DNA of 64,000 nt from Rossellomorea marisflavi (GTDB taxonomy: Bacteria > Bacillota > Bacilli > Bacillales > Bacillaceae_B), in the NCBI RefSeq assembly GCF_009806575.1, contig NZ_CP047095.1:3228001-3292000 (forward strand). Direction: 5' to 3'. This document shows positions 17,523-27,741 of this stretch, piece after piece. The notes beneath the pieces are model-generated. The model searched no databases, had not been told where the DNA came from, and was given only the letters and a program-made list of their open reading frames with translations. Position 1 is the first letter of the stretch. The number at the start of each line of letters is the position of its first letter. The position numbers and the translations under genes were made by a program.

Positions 17523-18596
17523 TTAAGATGTCTTTTTCCGGCTTCTCCATTTTCGATACATTTTACCGTTGAAATAGAAGAATTTTGTGATCCAGCCAGA
17601 TTCATTGATGAATTCTTTTGAAAAGTGATGAACGTTCCGCTGCTTCCTGGCTTTATCATCTGACAGATAGACGCCGATCAGCCCTTTGTTGATCAATCGG
17701 TGGAAATGGGCGTGTGGGAGTCCTTCCGTATGTTCATCCGCTTTACGGAGGAAGTGAAGGAGCCGTTCCTTCATGTGCTCTTCATCTTCATAATAGAAGC
17801 AGAAGTTGAGGTCTCCCCCTTCCCTATCTTCTTCCTGATCAATGAAATAATCGAGTAGGATATGTAGTCCCTGTATATAAGGGAAGTAGCCGCTCTTGAT
17901 TTTATCCGTATAGGACGGATGGAAATCGGCCCGATTTGCATACGAGACGAGGCAGAAGATCCCGAGGGTCGATCCGGAGCAAGCCGAGAATTCATACCAG
18001 TCCATGTCGGGAAGGTTCTCTCTATGGGACTCGAACCAGCCCTGCAGCCGTTCGACGCGCTCCTCCTGTTTCACATGCTTATGTATCTGCAGATCGCAAT
18101 AGTAGTCACAAAGCTGCGCGAGCTCTTCCTTGATCGCATCATAGTTCTGGAGATCCTTGAGGACGCCCTGGCACGTCCTTACCAGCGCTTCTAGGTATCC
18201 GCCGTCATCCTGATCTTCCCTGAGGGCGTAATAGTTCACGGGTTCGGCATCGACATCGAGGGAATCCCTCATGGACTGGTGAAGGAGTGCAAAATCATCC
18301 GGATCAAGGGATACGCTCCGGTCACACAGATTGTCGAGATAATCGCTGATCGTTTGATAGGCCACGATGAAACGGATCGTTTCTACTTTCTTATCGAGGG
18401 AAAGGAGGGACATGATCCCTCCGCCTTCACAGTGAAACGTCTTATGTTCGATGCTTGAGAGGGCCTGTCGCCTCAATTCTTCATTCGGAATCGCTTCCGC
18501 CCGCTTTTTCCACTGATCAAGCTCGTGATGAACGTGTGGAAAGACATTTCGATATACTTTTGTCATTAATGAAAATGGATCGCTTGGTATAGACAC
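17523..18596 (-). CDS. ytpB: Tetraprenyl-beta-curcumene synthase (YtpB, DUF2600)
   Basis: About 357 residues. In B. subtilis YtpB is a class IB terpene synthase that converts tetraprenyl diphosphate to the C35 sesquarterpene precursor tetraprenyl-beta-curcumene. Sequence features include VYRNVFPHVHHELDQWK, FHCEGGGIMSLL, the Asp-rich YQTISDYLDNLCDRS and the second YCDLQIHKHV. I chose GTG 18594-18596, since AGAGGTGAT lies 6-7 bases upstream; another in-frame GTG at 18603-18605 is too close to its binding site. It is 24 bases downstream of ytpA and likely in one transcript with it. Confidence 0.88.
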   Translation of the reverse strand: MSIPSDPFSLMTKVYRNVFPHVHHELDQWKKRAEAIPNEELRRQALSSIEHKTFHCEGGGIMSLLSLDKKVETIRFIVAYQTISDYLDNLCDRSVSLDPDDFALLHQSMRDSLDVDAEPVNYYALREDQDDGGYLEALVRTCQGVLKDLQNYDAIKEELAQLCDYYCDLQIHKHVKQEERVERLQGWFESHRENLPDMDWYEFSACSGSTLGIFCLVSYANRADFHPSYTDKIKSGYFPYIQGLHILLDYFIDQEEDREGGDLNFCFYYEDEEHMKERLLHFLRKADEHTEGLPHAHFHRLINKGLIGVYLSDDKARKQRNVHHFSKEFINESGWITKFFYFNGKMYRKWRSRKKTS

Positions 18597-18620
18597 GCTT
18601 ATCACCTCTTCCTTACTTCA

Positions 18621-19424
18621 TTACACAATATAACCCAGCGTTTTCAGCCGGCTTTCAATGAAAGACTTGGAGTACTCGAAAATTTCCTCCCTCTCCGGCT
18701 CATTGTAAAGTTCATGATAACATTTTGACCATTCTTTATAATGCATTTCGGACAAGGAAAGTTCTGTAAACCATTTTTTCACAGCCCGTTTATCTACGAT
18801 TTGATCATCCCCCGCCTGCATGACGAGCAATGGATAGTCAGGCATCTTATCCAGCTCCTGGTGAGCATGCTTCATCGCATTGATCAATTCCCGATACCAC
18901 CGGACAGAGACTTTCGTGATATAGAGGGAATCGTTGCTGTCGATCTCACGGACTTCAGCGTTCCTGGTCGCCATATTGATGGATAATCCCGATGGGAATT
19001 TAACCGATGGAGCGACTTTATTCAGACCATAGGAAAGCAGATCCACCGACTTGTTCGGATAATTCATCAATCCGAGGCAGGGCGAGGAGAGAATGACCCC
19101 TGCAAGATTCACGTGGGATTCCTGGAGCAGACGTACCGTGACGAGCCCTCCCATGCTGTGACCGATCACAAATACAGGGAGCTCGAACTGATAGGCTGCC
19201 TGGATCCAATCTTTCACTTCGATCAGGTACTCTTCGAATGATTCAATATGGCCCCTCATGCTCCGGGAGGTCATCCCCTGGCCGGGCAGGTCGCCCATGA
19301 CGACATGATACCCTGCCGAGCGCCACATTTCAATGAGCCAACCATAACGGCCGTGATGCTCCATTGCTCCGTGAACGATTACGATGACTGCCTTCGCTTC
19401 TTGATCCGTTTCCCATTTCCACAT
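18621..19424 (-). CDS. ytpA: Alpha/beta hydrolase, lysophospholipase-like (YtpA)
   Basis: A 267-residue serine hydrolase of the monoglyceride lipase/lysophospholipase group. The nucleophile elbow is GHSMGG, the oxyanion region HGAMEHHGRYGW, and the acid/base residues lie in AGDDQIVDK and YHELYNE. YtpA of B. subtilis is implicated in making the phospholipid antibiotic bacilysocin. ATG 19424 follows AAAGGAGGATTCGCC, a strong site. It is divergent from ytoA and upstream of ytpB in the same direction. Confidence 0.87.
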   Translation of the reverse strand: MWKWETDQEAKAVIVIVHGAMEHHGRYGWLIEMWRSAGYHVVMGDLPGQGMTSRSMRGHIESFEEYLIEVKDWIQAAYQFELPVFVIGHSMGGLVTVRLLQESHVNLAGVILSSPCLGLMNYPNKSVDLLSYGLNKVAPSVKFPSGLSINMATRNAEVREIDSNDSLYITKVSVRWYRELINAMKHAHQELDKMPDYPLLVMQAGDDQIVDKRAVKKWFTELSLSEMHYKEWSKCYHELYNEPEREEIFEYSKSFIESRLKTLGYIV

Positions 19425-19510
19425 GGCGAATCCTCCTTTAAATATGGTAATTCCGAAAAATTCTGCTACCATTTATTATAGTAAATATTTCTGAAAGGGG
19501 TTAGTATAAA

Positions 19511-20026
19511 GTGCTCTATCCATATTATAATAAAAAACCGATCATTGCAGAGTCCGCATATATTGCAGATTATGTGACAATCTCCGGGGATGTCGAGATC
19601 GGGGAAGAGTCGAGCGTCTGGTTCAATTCCGTCATACGGGGAGATGTCGCCCCGACCAAGATCGGGAAAAAGGTCAATATCCAGGACAACTCCGTGCTTC
19701 ACCAAAGTCCGGACAATCCCCTGATCATAGAGGATGAGGTCACCGTAGGTCACTCGGTCATCCTGCACAGCTGCAAAATCCGAAAAAAGGCGTTGATCGG
19801 AATGGGTTCGATCATCCTGGATAATGCCGAGATCGGTGAAGGCGCCTTCATCGGTGCCGGGAGCCTGGTCCCTCAGGGGAAGGTCATCCCTCCCCACACC
19901 CTCGCATTCGGCAGACCCGCAAAGGTTGTCAGGGAGCTGAATGAGGACGATATCATCGACATGGAGCGGATCTCAAGGGAGTATGCGGAAAAAGCACAAC
20001 ATTATAAAGCCTCCAAGCCCCTCTAG
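19511..20026 (+). CDS. ytoA: Gamma-carbonic-anhydrase-like hexapeptide protein (YtoA)
   Basis: A 171-residue left-handed beta-helix protein built of hexapeptide repeats (ISGDVEIGEESSVW, RGDVAPTKIGKKVNIQDNSVLHQS, VTVGHSVILHSCKI, ALIGMGSIILDNAEIGEGAFIGAGSLV). The histidines in VLHQS and VGHSVILHSC are the expected zinc ligands of gamma-class carbonic anhydrases; whether these paralogues are active enzymes is uncertain. The start is GTG at 19511 after GAAAGGGG. It is divergent from ytpA and convergent with metK. Confidence 0.87.
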   Translation: MLYPYYNKKPIIAESAYIADYVTISGDVEIGEESSVWFNSVIRGDVAPTKIGKKVNIQDNSVLHQSPDNPLIIEDEVTVGHSVILHSCKIRKKALIGMGSIILDNAEIGEGAFIGAGSLVPQGKVIPPHTLAFGRPAKVVRELNEDDIIDMERISREYAEKAQHYKASKPL

Positions 20027-20095
20027 TCACTTATACTTGGGATACCCCAACTTGATGGAGATTACTCGGATTGTTTGTAAAGGCCCGGAATAACC

Positions 20096-20384
20096 AAAGA
20101 AGTTGGGACAACACTAAAAAGATACCAGACACGATCCGTAAAGGTTCTTTATCCCGCTCATGATTTCCGTGCAAGACGTCACTTTCCAAGGGTAGCCCAG
20201 GAGCCTCCGCAAGCCTGTTTCACATAAGCCACTCTTTCCGCAGGAGTCTTCGTCTTCCACTCCATTCAACCGTTGGAGACAATGAAATCGTAATGGTCAT
20301 GAAACAAATAAAAAACCCGAACTGCTTTGCCTTATCGCAGTTCGGGTTTTACTATGACTAAAACACGTTTGTTCCAGCCTCTTT
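20096..20384 (+). repeat. Dispersed ~0.3 kb non-coding repeat, copy B
   Basis: Same orientation as copy A, with the anchor CTCATGATTTCCGTGCAAGA at 20157-20176. Terminal inverted repeats are AAAGAAGTTGGGACAACAC and the complement of GTTTGTTCCAGCCTCTTT. The hairpin at 20314-20350 (AACCCGAACTGC / GCAGTTCGGGTT, then TT) has different arm sequence from copy A but remains paired. It lies between convergent ytoA and metK, and may serve as their terminator. Confidence 0.85.
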
Positions 20385-20400
20385 TTGTTTATAGGGGTGA

Positions 20401-21603
20401 TCAAGCAAGCGCTTCTGCTTTAAGAGCGTCTGCCTTATCTGTACGCTCCCAAGGAAGATCAAGGTCATTACGTCCGAAGTGACCGTAAGCAGCCGTCTGT
20501 TTGTAGATCGGGCGACGTAGGTCAAGCATCTTGATGATGCCTGCCGGGCGAAGATCGAAGTTATTGCGGACAACGTCCACCAATACATCTTCGGATACTT
20601 GTCCGGTTCCGAATGTGTCGACAGAGATCGATACGGGTTGTGCCACACCGATGGCATATGCAAGTTGAACTTCACACTTCTCGGCTAGTCCTGCAGCCAC
20701 GATGTTCTTCGCAACGTAACGTGCAGCATAGGCCGCAGAGCGGTCAACCTTGGTAGCATCCTTACCAGAGAATGCACCACCGCCGTGACGCGCGTACCCA
20801 CCATACGTATCAACGATGATCTTACGGCCTGTCAGACCGGCATCTCCTTGTGGTCCACCGATAACGAAGCGACCAGTCGGGTTGATGAAGTATTTTGTGT
20901 TTTCGTCGATCAATTCTTTCGGAACGACTGGATCGATCACATATTCCTTCAGGTTGCGCTGGATTTGCTCAAGCGTCACTTCAGGATGATGCTGAGTAGA
21001 GATGACAATCGTGTCGATGCGGACAGGCTTGTCGTTCTCATCGTATTCAACCGTCACTTGCGTTTTTCCATCCGGACGAAGGTAAGGAAGGATTTCTTCT
21101 TTACGCACTTCAGTCAGGCGACGGGAGATCTTATGAGAAAGGGAGATCGGAAGAGGCATAAGCTCCTTCGTTTCATTGCAGGCGAATCCGAACATGAGTC
21201 CCTGGTCACCGGCACCGATGGCGTCGATCTCTTCTTCGCTCATTTGTCCTTCACGGGCTTCAAGGGCCTGATCCACCCCTTGGGCGATATCGGCCGATTG
21301 CTCATCGATTGATGTAAGGACGGCACATGTTTCAGCATCGAAACCGTATTTTGCACGCGTATATCCGATCTCACGGATGGTTTCGCGGACGATTTTCGGG
21401 ATATCGACATACGTGTTGGTTGTGATTTCACCGGCAACAAGAACGAGACCAGTAGTAACGGATGTTTCACAAGCTACACGCGCATTGGGATCATTCGTAA
21501 GAATAGCATCAAGAATTGAATCAGAGATTTGGTCACAAATTTTATCTGGATGTCCTTCCGTTACGGACTCAGATGTAAACAGACGACGTTTAGTTGACAT
21601 CAA
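20401..21603 (-). CDS. metK: S-adenosylmethionine synthetase
   Basis: A 400-residue cytosolic enzyme forming S-adenosylmethionine from methionine and ATP. Signatures include [20 protein letters not shown] (N-terminal ATP/metal site), [12 protein letters not shown] (about 117-128) and [15 protein letters not shown] (the P-loop-like motif). Length and C-terminus fit the bacterial enzyme. The start follows AAGGAGGAACC. A SAM-I riboswitch upstream gives feedback control by the product. It is followed by repeat copy B. Confidence 0.97.
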   Translation of the reverse strand: MMSTKRRLFTSESVTEGHPDKICDQISDSILDAILTNDPNARVACETSVTTGLVLVAGEITTNTYVDIPKIVRETIREIGYTRAKYGFDAETCAVLTSIDEQSADIAQGVDQALEAREGQMSEEEIDAIGAGDQGLMFGFACNETKELMPLPISLSHKISRRLTEVRKEEILPYLRPDGKTQVTVEYDENDKPVRIDTIVISTQHHPEVTLEQIQRNLKEYVIDPVVPKELIDENTKYFINPTGRFVIGGPQGDAGLTGRKIIVDTYGGYARHGGGAFSGKDATKVDRSAAYAARYVAKNIVAAGLAEKCEVQLAYAIGVAQPVSISVDTFGTGQVSEDVLVDVVRNNFDLRPAGIIKMLDLRRPIYKQTAAYGHFGRNDLDLPWERTDKADALKAEALA

Positions 21604-21749
21604 GGTTCCTCCTTAAACACATTTGCCGGTGGCTTCCGGCGAATTTAGCGAAGCAGATACGGTACTCATTTCCCTAAGTAGTATGAAGTAAACACGGCGG
21701 CCCCGCTGCCGGGATCGGACCCGGGGATTGCCATGTAGCAGGTCAAATA

Positions 21750-21947
21750 AAAAACCCTCCCTCTGGAAAGCATGCAGAGGAAAGGGTTGAACTTTTAGCC
21801 GCGCCTTTTCTCTCTTATCGTTCAAGGTTTGCACCTTGCCTCAGTTTAGCACCTTCGCTCTTGGGAAAATCGTTCTGTTTCCCTCTATTTCATAGCAGGT
21901 TGCTGGGTTTCATAGGGTCTGCTCCCTCCACCAGCTCAGGATAAGAG
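21750..21947 (-). promoter_or_regulatory. SAM-I (S-box) riboswitch of metK
   Basis: Minus strand: CTCTTATCC opens the aptamer near 21947, followed by GAGCTGGTGGAGGGA, CCCTATGAAACCCAGCAACC and a closing GATAAGAG near 21815, all classical S-box signatures. A terminator hairpin (AACCCTTTCCTCTGCATGC with complement, then T6) occupies about 21751-21789. High SAM should therefore stop transcription before metK. Confidence 0.95.
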
Positions 21948-21964
21948 TATCCGTTCAAGGTACA

Positions 21965-21993
21965 ATAATAACGGTTCAACGGCGGAGTGTCAA
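21965..21993 (-). promoter_or_regulatory. Sigma-A promoter of metK
   Basis: Minus strand TTGACA (21988-21993) and TATTAT (21965-21970) with exact 17-base spacing, placing the start of transcription just ahead of the S-box aptamer. Confidence 0.8.
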
Positions 21994-22235
21994 CACTTTC
22001 CCCCTGCTAGGTTTAACCATCATCCCCTTCTTTTCCATTAAGACATCACAATCCCCCAAAACGTTAACGTTAATCCGATATATTGCATATAAATAGGATT
22101 ATACGAGCATAAAACAAGGATATGTTAATTCTTTTTCAGAAAAAAGATTATATAGTATAGACTAATATTTCTAATGTGTTATACTAATCATCGAGAAGTA
22201 AACTTACTTAAAATTCACATAAAGGAAGGGTTCGA

Positions 22236-23822
22236 ATGAATACTGTGAGCAAATCAAATGAGTTGACGCAATTACTGAACGGCGAAAACATACACCAACA
22301 ATTATCCGTCCCGCAGCTGGTGGAAAAAATCCTTCAGCGAAACGAAGGGATCCTGACCTCATCCGGTGCCGTCAGGGCCAAAACCGGAAAATACACCGGT
22401 CGCTCACCTCAGGATAAATTCATTGTGGAAGAAGCTTCCTCCAAAGATAAAATCGAGTGGGGCAAGGTCAATCAGCCGATCTCGGAAGAATCATTTGACC
22501 GACTGTATGGAAAGGTCCTTGATTACCTTCAACAAAAAGAAGAACTGTTCGTGTTCAACGGGTATGCGGGAGCCGACCGTAAGCACCGCCTTCCAATCCA
22601 GGTGATCAATGAGCTTGCGTGGCATAATCTGTTCGCTCATCAGCTCTTCATCCGTCCCGAAGACGGGGAGCTGAGCGGTCACGAACCGGAATTCACGATT
22701 GTATCGGCCCCTCATTTCAAAGCAGATCCCGCTGTGGATGGGACCCATTCTGAAACGTTCATCATCGTTTCGTTCGAGAAACGGATCGTCCTTATCGGCG
22801 GCACGGAGTATGCGGGTGAAATGAAGAAGTCAATCTTCTCCGTCATGAACTACGTTCTCCCCGAGTCCGATATCCTTTCCATGCACTGCTCTGCCAACGT
22901 GGGCCTTGAAGGTGATGTCGCTCTCTTCTTCGGACTGTCAGGTACAGGTAAAACGACCCTTTCTGCCGATCCCAACCGCAGGCTCATCGGTGATGACGAG
23001 CATGGCTGGTCACCGAACGGCGTATTCAATATCGAGGGGGGCTGCTATGCAAAATGCATCGGCCTGACCCGCGAAAAAGAGCCTCAGATCTTCGATGCGA
23101 TCCGCTTCGGTTCCGTACTGGAGAATGTGGCAGTCGATGAAGATACCCGTGCCTCTGATTATGAGGATGCATCCATGACGGAAAACACGCGGGCAGCCTA
23201 TCCCCTTCAAGCGATGGAAAATATCGTCGACCCAAGCGTTGCCGGTCATCCGAACACGATCGTATTCCTGACGGCGGACGCATTCGGTGTGCTACCTCCG
23301 ATCAGCAAGCTTACAAAGGAGCAGGCCATGTACCACTTCTTGAGCGGTTATACGTCCAAGCTTGCCGGCACAGAACGCGGCATCACATCCCCTGAAGCAA
23401 CCTTCTCTACCTGCTTCGGGTCACCGTTCCTCCCTCTTCCTGCCATCCGCTACGCGGAGATGCTCGGCAAGAAGATCGATGAACATAATGCCCAGGTATA
23501 CCTCGTGAACACCGGATGGACCGGCGGGGAATATGGCGTCGGCAGCCGGATGAAGCTGTCCTATACGCGCTCCATGGTCCAGGCGGCACTTGAAGGGGAG
23601 CTCACCCACGTGGAGACCAAGACCGATGAAATCTTCGGGCTGCATATCCCCCATCATGTCCCTGGGGTACCTGATGAGGTGCTCCAGCCGAAAAAAACCT
23701 GGATGAATGAAGATGCGTACGAGTCAAAAGCGAAAGAACTGGCCTACAAATTCAATGAGAACTTCAAAAAGTTCAGCATGATGACAGGTGAGATCGAAGC
23801 AAAGGGCGGACCCCTCGTCTGA
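22236..23822 (+). CDS. pckA: Phosphoenolpyruvate carboxykinase (ATP)
   Basis: A 528-residue gluconeogenic enzyme that converts oxaloacetate and ATP to phosphoenolpyruvate and CO2. The kinase P-loop is [11 protein letters not shown] (about residues 233-243), with the substrate/metal motif [17 protein letters not shown] following, and RSPQDKF near the N-terminus binding oxaloacetate. The length fits the ATP-type family. ATG 22236 follows AAAGGAAGGGTTCGA. It is divergent from metK, the same arrangement as in B. subtilis. A -10-like TATACT lies at about 22178, but I cannot define the -35 with confidence. Confidence 0.97.
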   Translation: MNTVSKSNELTQLLNGENIHQQLSVPQLVEKILQRNEGILTSSGAVRAKTGKYTGRSPQDKFIVEEASSKDKIEWGKVNQPISEESFDRLYGKVLDYLQQKEELFVFNGYAGADRKHRLPIQVINELAWHNLFAHQLFIRPEDGELSGHEPEFTIVSAPHFKADPAVDGTHSETFIIVSFEKRIVLIGGTEYAGEMKKSIFSVMNYVLPESDILSMHCSANVGLEGDVALFFGLSGTGKTTLSADPNRRLIGDDEHGWSPNGVFNIEGGCYAKCIGLTREKEPQIFDAIRFGSVLENVAVDEDTRASDYEDASMTENTRAAYPLQAMENIVDPSVAGHPNTIVFLTADAFGVLPPISKLTKEQAMYHFLSGYTSKLAGTERGITSPEATFSTCFGSPFLPLPAIRYAEMLGKKIDEHNAQVYLVNTGWTGGEYGVGSRMKLSYTRSMVQAALEGELTHVETKTDEIFGLHIPHHVPGVPDEVLQPKKTWMNEDAYESKAKELAYKFNENFKKFSMMTGEIEAKGGPLV

Positions 23823-23833
23823 TCTGGATATAA

Positions 23834-23873
23834 AAAGGGCCGGCACTCCTTAACAAGGAATGCCGGCTCTTTT
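23834..23873. terminator. Terminator between pckA and the small membrane protein
   Basis: AAAGGGCCGGCACTCCTT / AAGGAATGCCGGCTCTTTT near-palindrome; works for pckA and for the convergent small gene. Confidence 0.85.
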
Positions 23874-23907
23874 ATTTATGTAGGGACTCCGACACATCGA
23901 ATTCCCT

Positions 23908-24057
23908 CTACAGTCCTTTCTTACGCCCTGTAATGCGGTTGAAGATGAACACGACGATGGCAATCACGAGCAATACGTGAATCACCGCGCCCCCAATTTT
24001 GAAAATAAGACCAAGAAGCCATAAAATCAATAAAATACCGATAATCGTCCAAATCAT
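23908..24057 (-). CDS. Small membrane protein, Lmo0937 family
   Basis: A 49-residue protein starting MIWTIIGILLILWLLGLIFK, with a second hydrophobic segment HVLLVIAIVVFIFN and a positive tail RITGRKKGL: two membrane helices with little else. This fits the short Lmo0937-type membrane proteins common in Bacilli, of unknown function and often stress-induced. ATG 24057 is preceded by GGAGGTGCAGCACATC. It lies between the pckA terminator and glcU. Confidence 0.8.
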   Translation of the reverse strand: MIWTIIGILLILWLLGLIFKIGGAVIHVLLVIAIVVFIFNRITGRKKGL

Positions 24058-24231
24058 GATGTGCTGCACCTCCTTATTTATTCTTACGATTCCCTAAGCT
24101 CGCAATTTTAAAACCTCACCCCCTCATTCTTTTCACTCCCAATTGAAATTGGATACATACAATCAAATTCTCTGGCAAAACCTATCCAAAGAAGAATTGT
24201 GACTATTGCATTCAAGAAAGAGAGGCTTCTT

Positions 24232-25086
24232 ATGGATATCTTTTTAGCCATACTCCCAGCAATATTCTGGGGTAGCATCGTGTTATTCAATGTAAAACTG
24301 GGAGGCGGACCCTACAGCCAGGTACTTGGGACCACCATCGGGGCGCTTATCCTCTCCTTTGGGATTTACCTTTTCATCCAGCCAGAACTGAATTCAACGA
24401 TCATCATCGTCGGAATCGTTTCAGGTCTATTCTGGACCGTCGGACAGGTCAACCAATTAAAAACGTTCCAATATATCGGCGTGAGTAAAACGATGCCGAT
24501 TTCCACCGGTATGCAGCTCGTTTCCACCGCACTGTTCGGTGTCATCGTCTTTCATGAATGGTCCACCACAACCACCGTCATCCTCGGTGTGATCGCCCTG
24601 ATCTGTATCGTCGTCGGGATCGTCTTCACCTCTTATGAAGAGAAAAAAGGAAACGAAGAAGAATCGGGCAACTTCAAGAAAGCCATCCTCACCCTCATCG
24701 TATCCACGATCGGTTATCTGATCTATGTCGTCGTGGCGAGGCTCTTCAACGTCGATGGCTGGGTGGCCTTGTTCCCTCAGGCGATCGGGATGTTCATCAG
24801 TGCCGTGATCCTGACGTTCAGACATAAGCCGTTCAACAAATACGCCATCCGGAATATCATTCCCGGACTCATTTGGGCACTGGGCAATATGTTCCTCTTC
24901 ATCTCCCAGCCACGGGTCGGAGTAGCGACGAGTTTCTCCCTTTCCCAAATGGGAATCGTCATCTCCACATTGGGGGGAATCTTCATCCTCGGTGAGAGGA
25001 AAACGAAGAAACAGCTTGTCCTGATCTCATTCGGGATCATTTTGATCATCATCGGAGGCGTCCTGTTAGGGATTGCCAAACAATAA
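24232..25086 (+). CDS. glcU: Glucose uptake protein (GRP/GlcU transporter family)
   Basis: A 284-residue membrane protein with ten hydrophobic segments of the drug/metabolite-like GRP sugar transporter fold (MDIFLAILPAIFWGSIVLFN...LGGIFILGERKTKKQL). GlcU imports glucose by proton symport. I chose ATG 24232 rather than an upstream in-frame start at 24199 because AAGAGAGG precedes it and the first helix begins directly. It is followed after 22 bases by glucose dehydrogenase, the same gene pair that B. subtilis expresses in the forespore under sigma-G for germination. Confidence 0.9.
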   Translation: MDIFLAILPAIFWGSIVLFNVKLGGGPYSQVLGTTIGALILSFGIYLFIQPELNSTIIIVGIVSGLFWTVGQVNQLKTFQYIGVSKTMPISTGMQLVSTALFGVIVFHEWSTTTTVILGVIALICIVVGIVFTSYEEKKGNEEESGNFKKAILTLIVSTIGYLIYVVVARLFNVDGWVALFPQAIGMFISAVILTFRHKPFNKYAIRNIIPGLIWALGNMFLFISQPRVGVATSFSLSQMGIVISTLGGIFILGERKTKKQLVLISFGIILIIIGGVLLGIAKQ

Positions 25087-25096
25087 TGTCATTTGA

Positions 25097-25894
<798 letters not shown>

Positions 25895-25896
25895 AT

Positions 25897-26170
25897 AAAA
25901 AGGCTGGGACAACATGTTTCAGTCATAGTAAAACCCGAATTCAGTTGCCAAGGATAAGGCAACTGAATTCGGGTATTTAATTTGTTTCATAAAGATTTGT
26001 ATTTTATAGTTTCTAGCGGTTGATTGGAGTGCAGGAAGAAAACTCTTGCGGAAAGAGTAGCTGATGTGAGACCCCGCAGGCGCGCCGAGGAGGCTCACGG
26101 GCTACCCGCGGAAAGCGTAGTCTTGCACGGAAATCATGAGCGGTATAAAGAAATGGCATCTTTTTTTTGA
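25897..26170 (-). repeat. Dispersed ~0.3 kb non-coding repeat, copy C (reversed)
   Basis: Reverse orientation: AAAAGGCTGGGACAACATG at the left end, the hairpin at 25930-25976 (ACCCGAATTCAGTTGCC / GGCAACTGAATTCGGGT) and the anchor complement TCTTGCACGGAAATCATGAG at 26121-26140. The far terminal repeat is not clear in this copy. It lies between codirectional gdh and the acetyltransferase gene. Confidence 0.82.
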
Positions 26171-26240
26171 ATTTTCCCTTTACTCCTCCCCCATTCTCTT
26201 GATATGATTACAAGAAAAAATTTACAGGGAGAGACCAAAC

Positions 26241-27029
26241 ATGATCAGACAGCTGACCATCGAAGACGACTCTATCTGTCAGGACCTTATCACCCAGGCG
26301 CCTGCAGAGAATCTATTTATCATCGGGGATATTGAAGCCTTCGGGTACGAACAGGATTTCCAAAAGGTCTGGGGGGATTTCACCGATGAAGGAGTGTTGC
26401 GCGGTGTACTCCTGAGATACAGGGAAAACTACATACCATACGCACCTGGCGGGTATGATGCAGAAGGATTTGCCTCCATCATCAATCAGGATGAGGAATT
26501 CCTCTACATTTCGGGATTAAAGGATATCGTTTCGAAGCTTGATCCGTTCATTTCCCGGGAGGCGAAGCAGAAAAGACATCTCCACTATGCCAAATGCACC
26601 CAGGGGGAATCACTCGATCAAAGCGACCTGTCCTTGGTGAAAGAAGCGGGAATCGAAGACATCCCCGCCCTTGTCGAACTCCTTCTCACGGTCCCTGAAT
26701 TCGAGCACTCCAATATCACGGTCGAAAGCAAGGAACACAGCATGAAAGCCGGTGCTGCCAGGAGCTATTATATTGAAGGGGACGGCCGTTTGGCTTCCTC
26801 CGCTTCCACTACCGCAGAGAACTCGAAATCGGCCATGATCGTCGGGGTCTGCACCCATGCCGATTACAAGAAAAGAGGATACGCAAGCAAGTGCATGTCC
26901 AAACTTGTGGGGGATCTGCTCGAGGAAGGAAAGGAGCTCTGTCTCTTCTATGATAATCCAGATGCAGGCAAAATCTATAAACGCATCGGATTTCGTGACA
27001 TCGGCTACTGGTCGATGTTCAGCTATTAA
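26241..27029 (+). CDS. GNAT family N-acetyltransferase
   Basis: A 262-residue protein. The N-terminal half is a degenerate domain with no clear motif; the C-terminal half holds the acetyl-CoA binding segment VGVCTHADYKKRGYASKCMSKLV (the Q/R-x-x-G-x-A/G equivalent) followed by LCLFYDNPDAGKIYKRIGF. It resembles two-domain GNAT proteins of Bacillus whose substrates are unknown. ATG follows GGGAGAGACCAAAC. It is a single gene with its own terminator. Confidence 0.82.
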   Translation: MIRQLTIEDDSICQDLITQAPAENLFIIGDIEAFGYEQDFQKVWGDFTDEGVLRGVLLRYRENYIPYAPGGYDAEGFASIINQDEEFLYISGLKDIVSKLDPFISREAKQKRHLHYAKCTQGESLDQSDLSLVKEAGIEDIPALVELLLTVPEFEHSNITVESKEHSMKAGAARSYYIEGDGRLASSASTTAENSKSAMIVGVCTHADYKKRGYASKCMSKLVGDLLEEGKELCLFYDNPDAGKIYKRIGFRDIGYWSMFSY

Positions 27030-27062
27030 AAAATCCGGACGCAGAAGATGCGTCCGGATTTT
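27028..27062. terminator. Terminator between the acetyltransferase gene and bioY
   Basis: AAAAATCCGGACGC / GCGTCCGGATTTT hairpin between convergent genes. Confidence 0.85.
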
Positions 27063-27085
27063 CCTTTTTTGTTCGAAAGCGCTCT

Positions 27086-27646
27086 TCAGGCGACTGCCGG
27101 CTTGATCAATCTTGCCTGCACCAAGCGATTGCGTACGACGATCCCGAGCCAGCTGGCAAGGGCCGCCTTGATGAATCCTCCTACAAGGAACGGATAGACC
27201 CCTGCTGCCATCGCCTGGCTCCACCCAAGGTCTGCCACGAACTTCAGCTGGATCGTCCCCAGGATCAGGGTCACGACCATCCCGACCAGATTGGCCACCA
27301 TGGCCATGGGCAGGATGAAAGAGGTTTTCTCCAAGATCAATCCTGTCACATAGGCCGCCGCGATGAATCCAACGATGTACCCTCCCGTCGGACCGACCAG
27401 GACATGGGCTCCTCCGCTCATCCCTGCAAACACCGGGAGTCCGGCTGCCCCAATGGCGGTGTATCCGACGAGGGCAAAAGCCCCGTAGCGGCTCCCAAGA
27501 ATCGTCGCCGTCAGCCCCACTGCCAAAGTCTGCCCGCTGATCGGCACGAGGGGCAGGGGAATTTCGATTTGCGCAAAGATTCCCGTGATCGCTGCAAACA
27601 CCCCGCACTGAATAATCATTCTCAACCTGTCTCGATCCATTTTCAT
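27086..27646 (-). CDS. bioY: Biotin transporter BioY
   Basis: A 186-residue integral membrane S component of an energy-coupling-factor biotin importer with about six membrane segments. The diagnostic stretch is PLVPISGQTLAVGLTATILG and GGAHVLVGPTGGYIVGF. ATG 27646 follows AAGGGGTGT. A BirA-type operator lies 13 bases upstream of the gene, which supports biotin as ligand. The shared ECF ATPases are not in the window, as usual for BioY. Confidence 0.93.
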   Translation of the reverse strand: MKMDRDRLRMIIQCGVFAAITGIFAQIEIPLPLVPISGQTLAVGLTATILGSRYGAFALVGYTAIGAAGLPVFAGMSGGAHVLVGPTGGYIVGFIAAAYVTGLILEKTSFILPMAMVANLVGMVVTLILGTIQLKFVADLGWSQAMAAGVYPFLVGGFIKAALASWLGIVVRNRLVQARLIKPAVA

Positions 27647-27658
27647 ACACCCCTTGAA

Positions 27659-27693
27659 ATATGTAAACTTAATTATATTGTTAGTTTACATAT
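27659..27693 (-). promoter_or_regulatory. BirA-type biotin operator upstream of bioY
   Basis: Inverted repeat ATGTAAACTTA ... TAGTTTACAT (27661-27691) matches the Firmicute BirA box half-sites (GTAAAC / GTTTAC) at the usual separation of about 12-16 bases, located just ahead of bioY. Confidence 0.85.
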
Positions 27694-27741
27694 TAAAAGC
27701 GAGTTTGAAAAGGCTTTCTTTTACACTATTTTGAATGAATT

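Noticed and set aside
24110..24231. Sigma-G promoter before glcU-gdh
   Set aside because: A CATACAA-like -10 exists, but no convincing -35 at correct spacing; expression in the forespore is known for B. subtilis only.
26610..27650. 346-codon minus-strand frame across the acetyltransferase and bioY
   Set aside because: It runs antisense to one real gene and out of frame with another and crosses the terminator between them.
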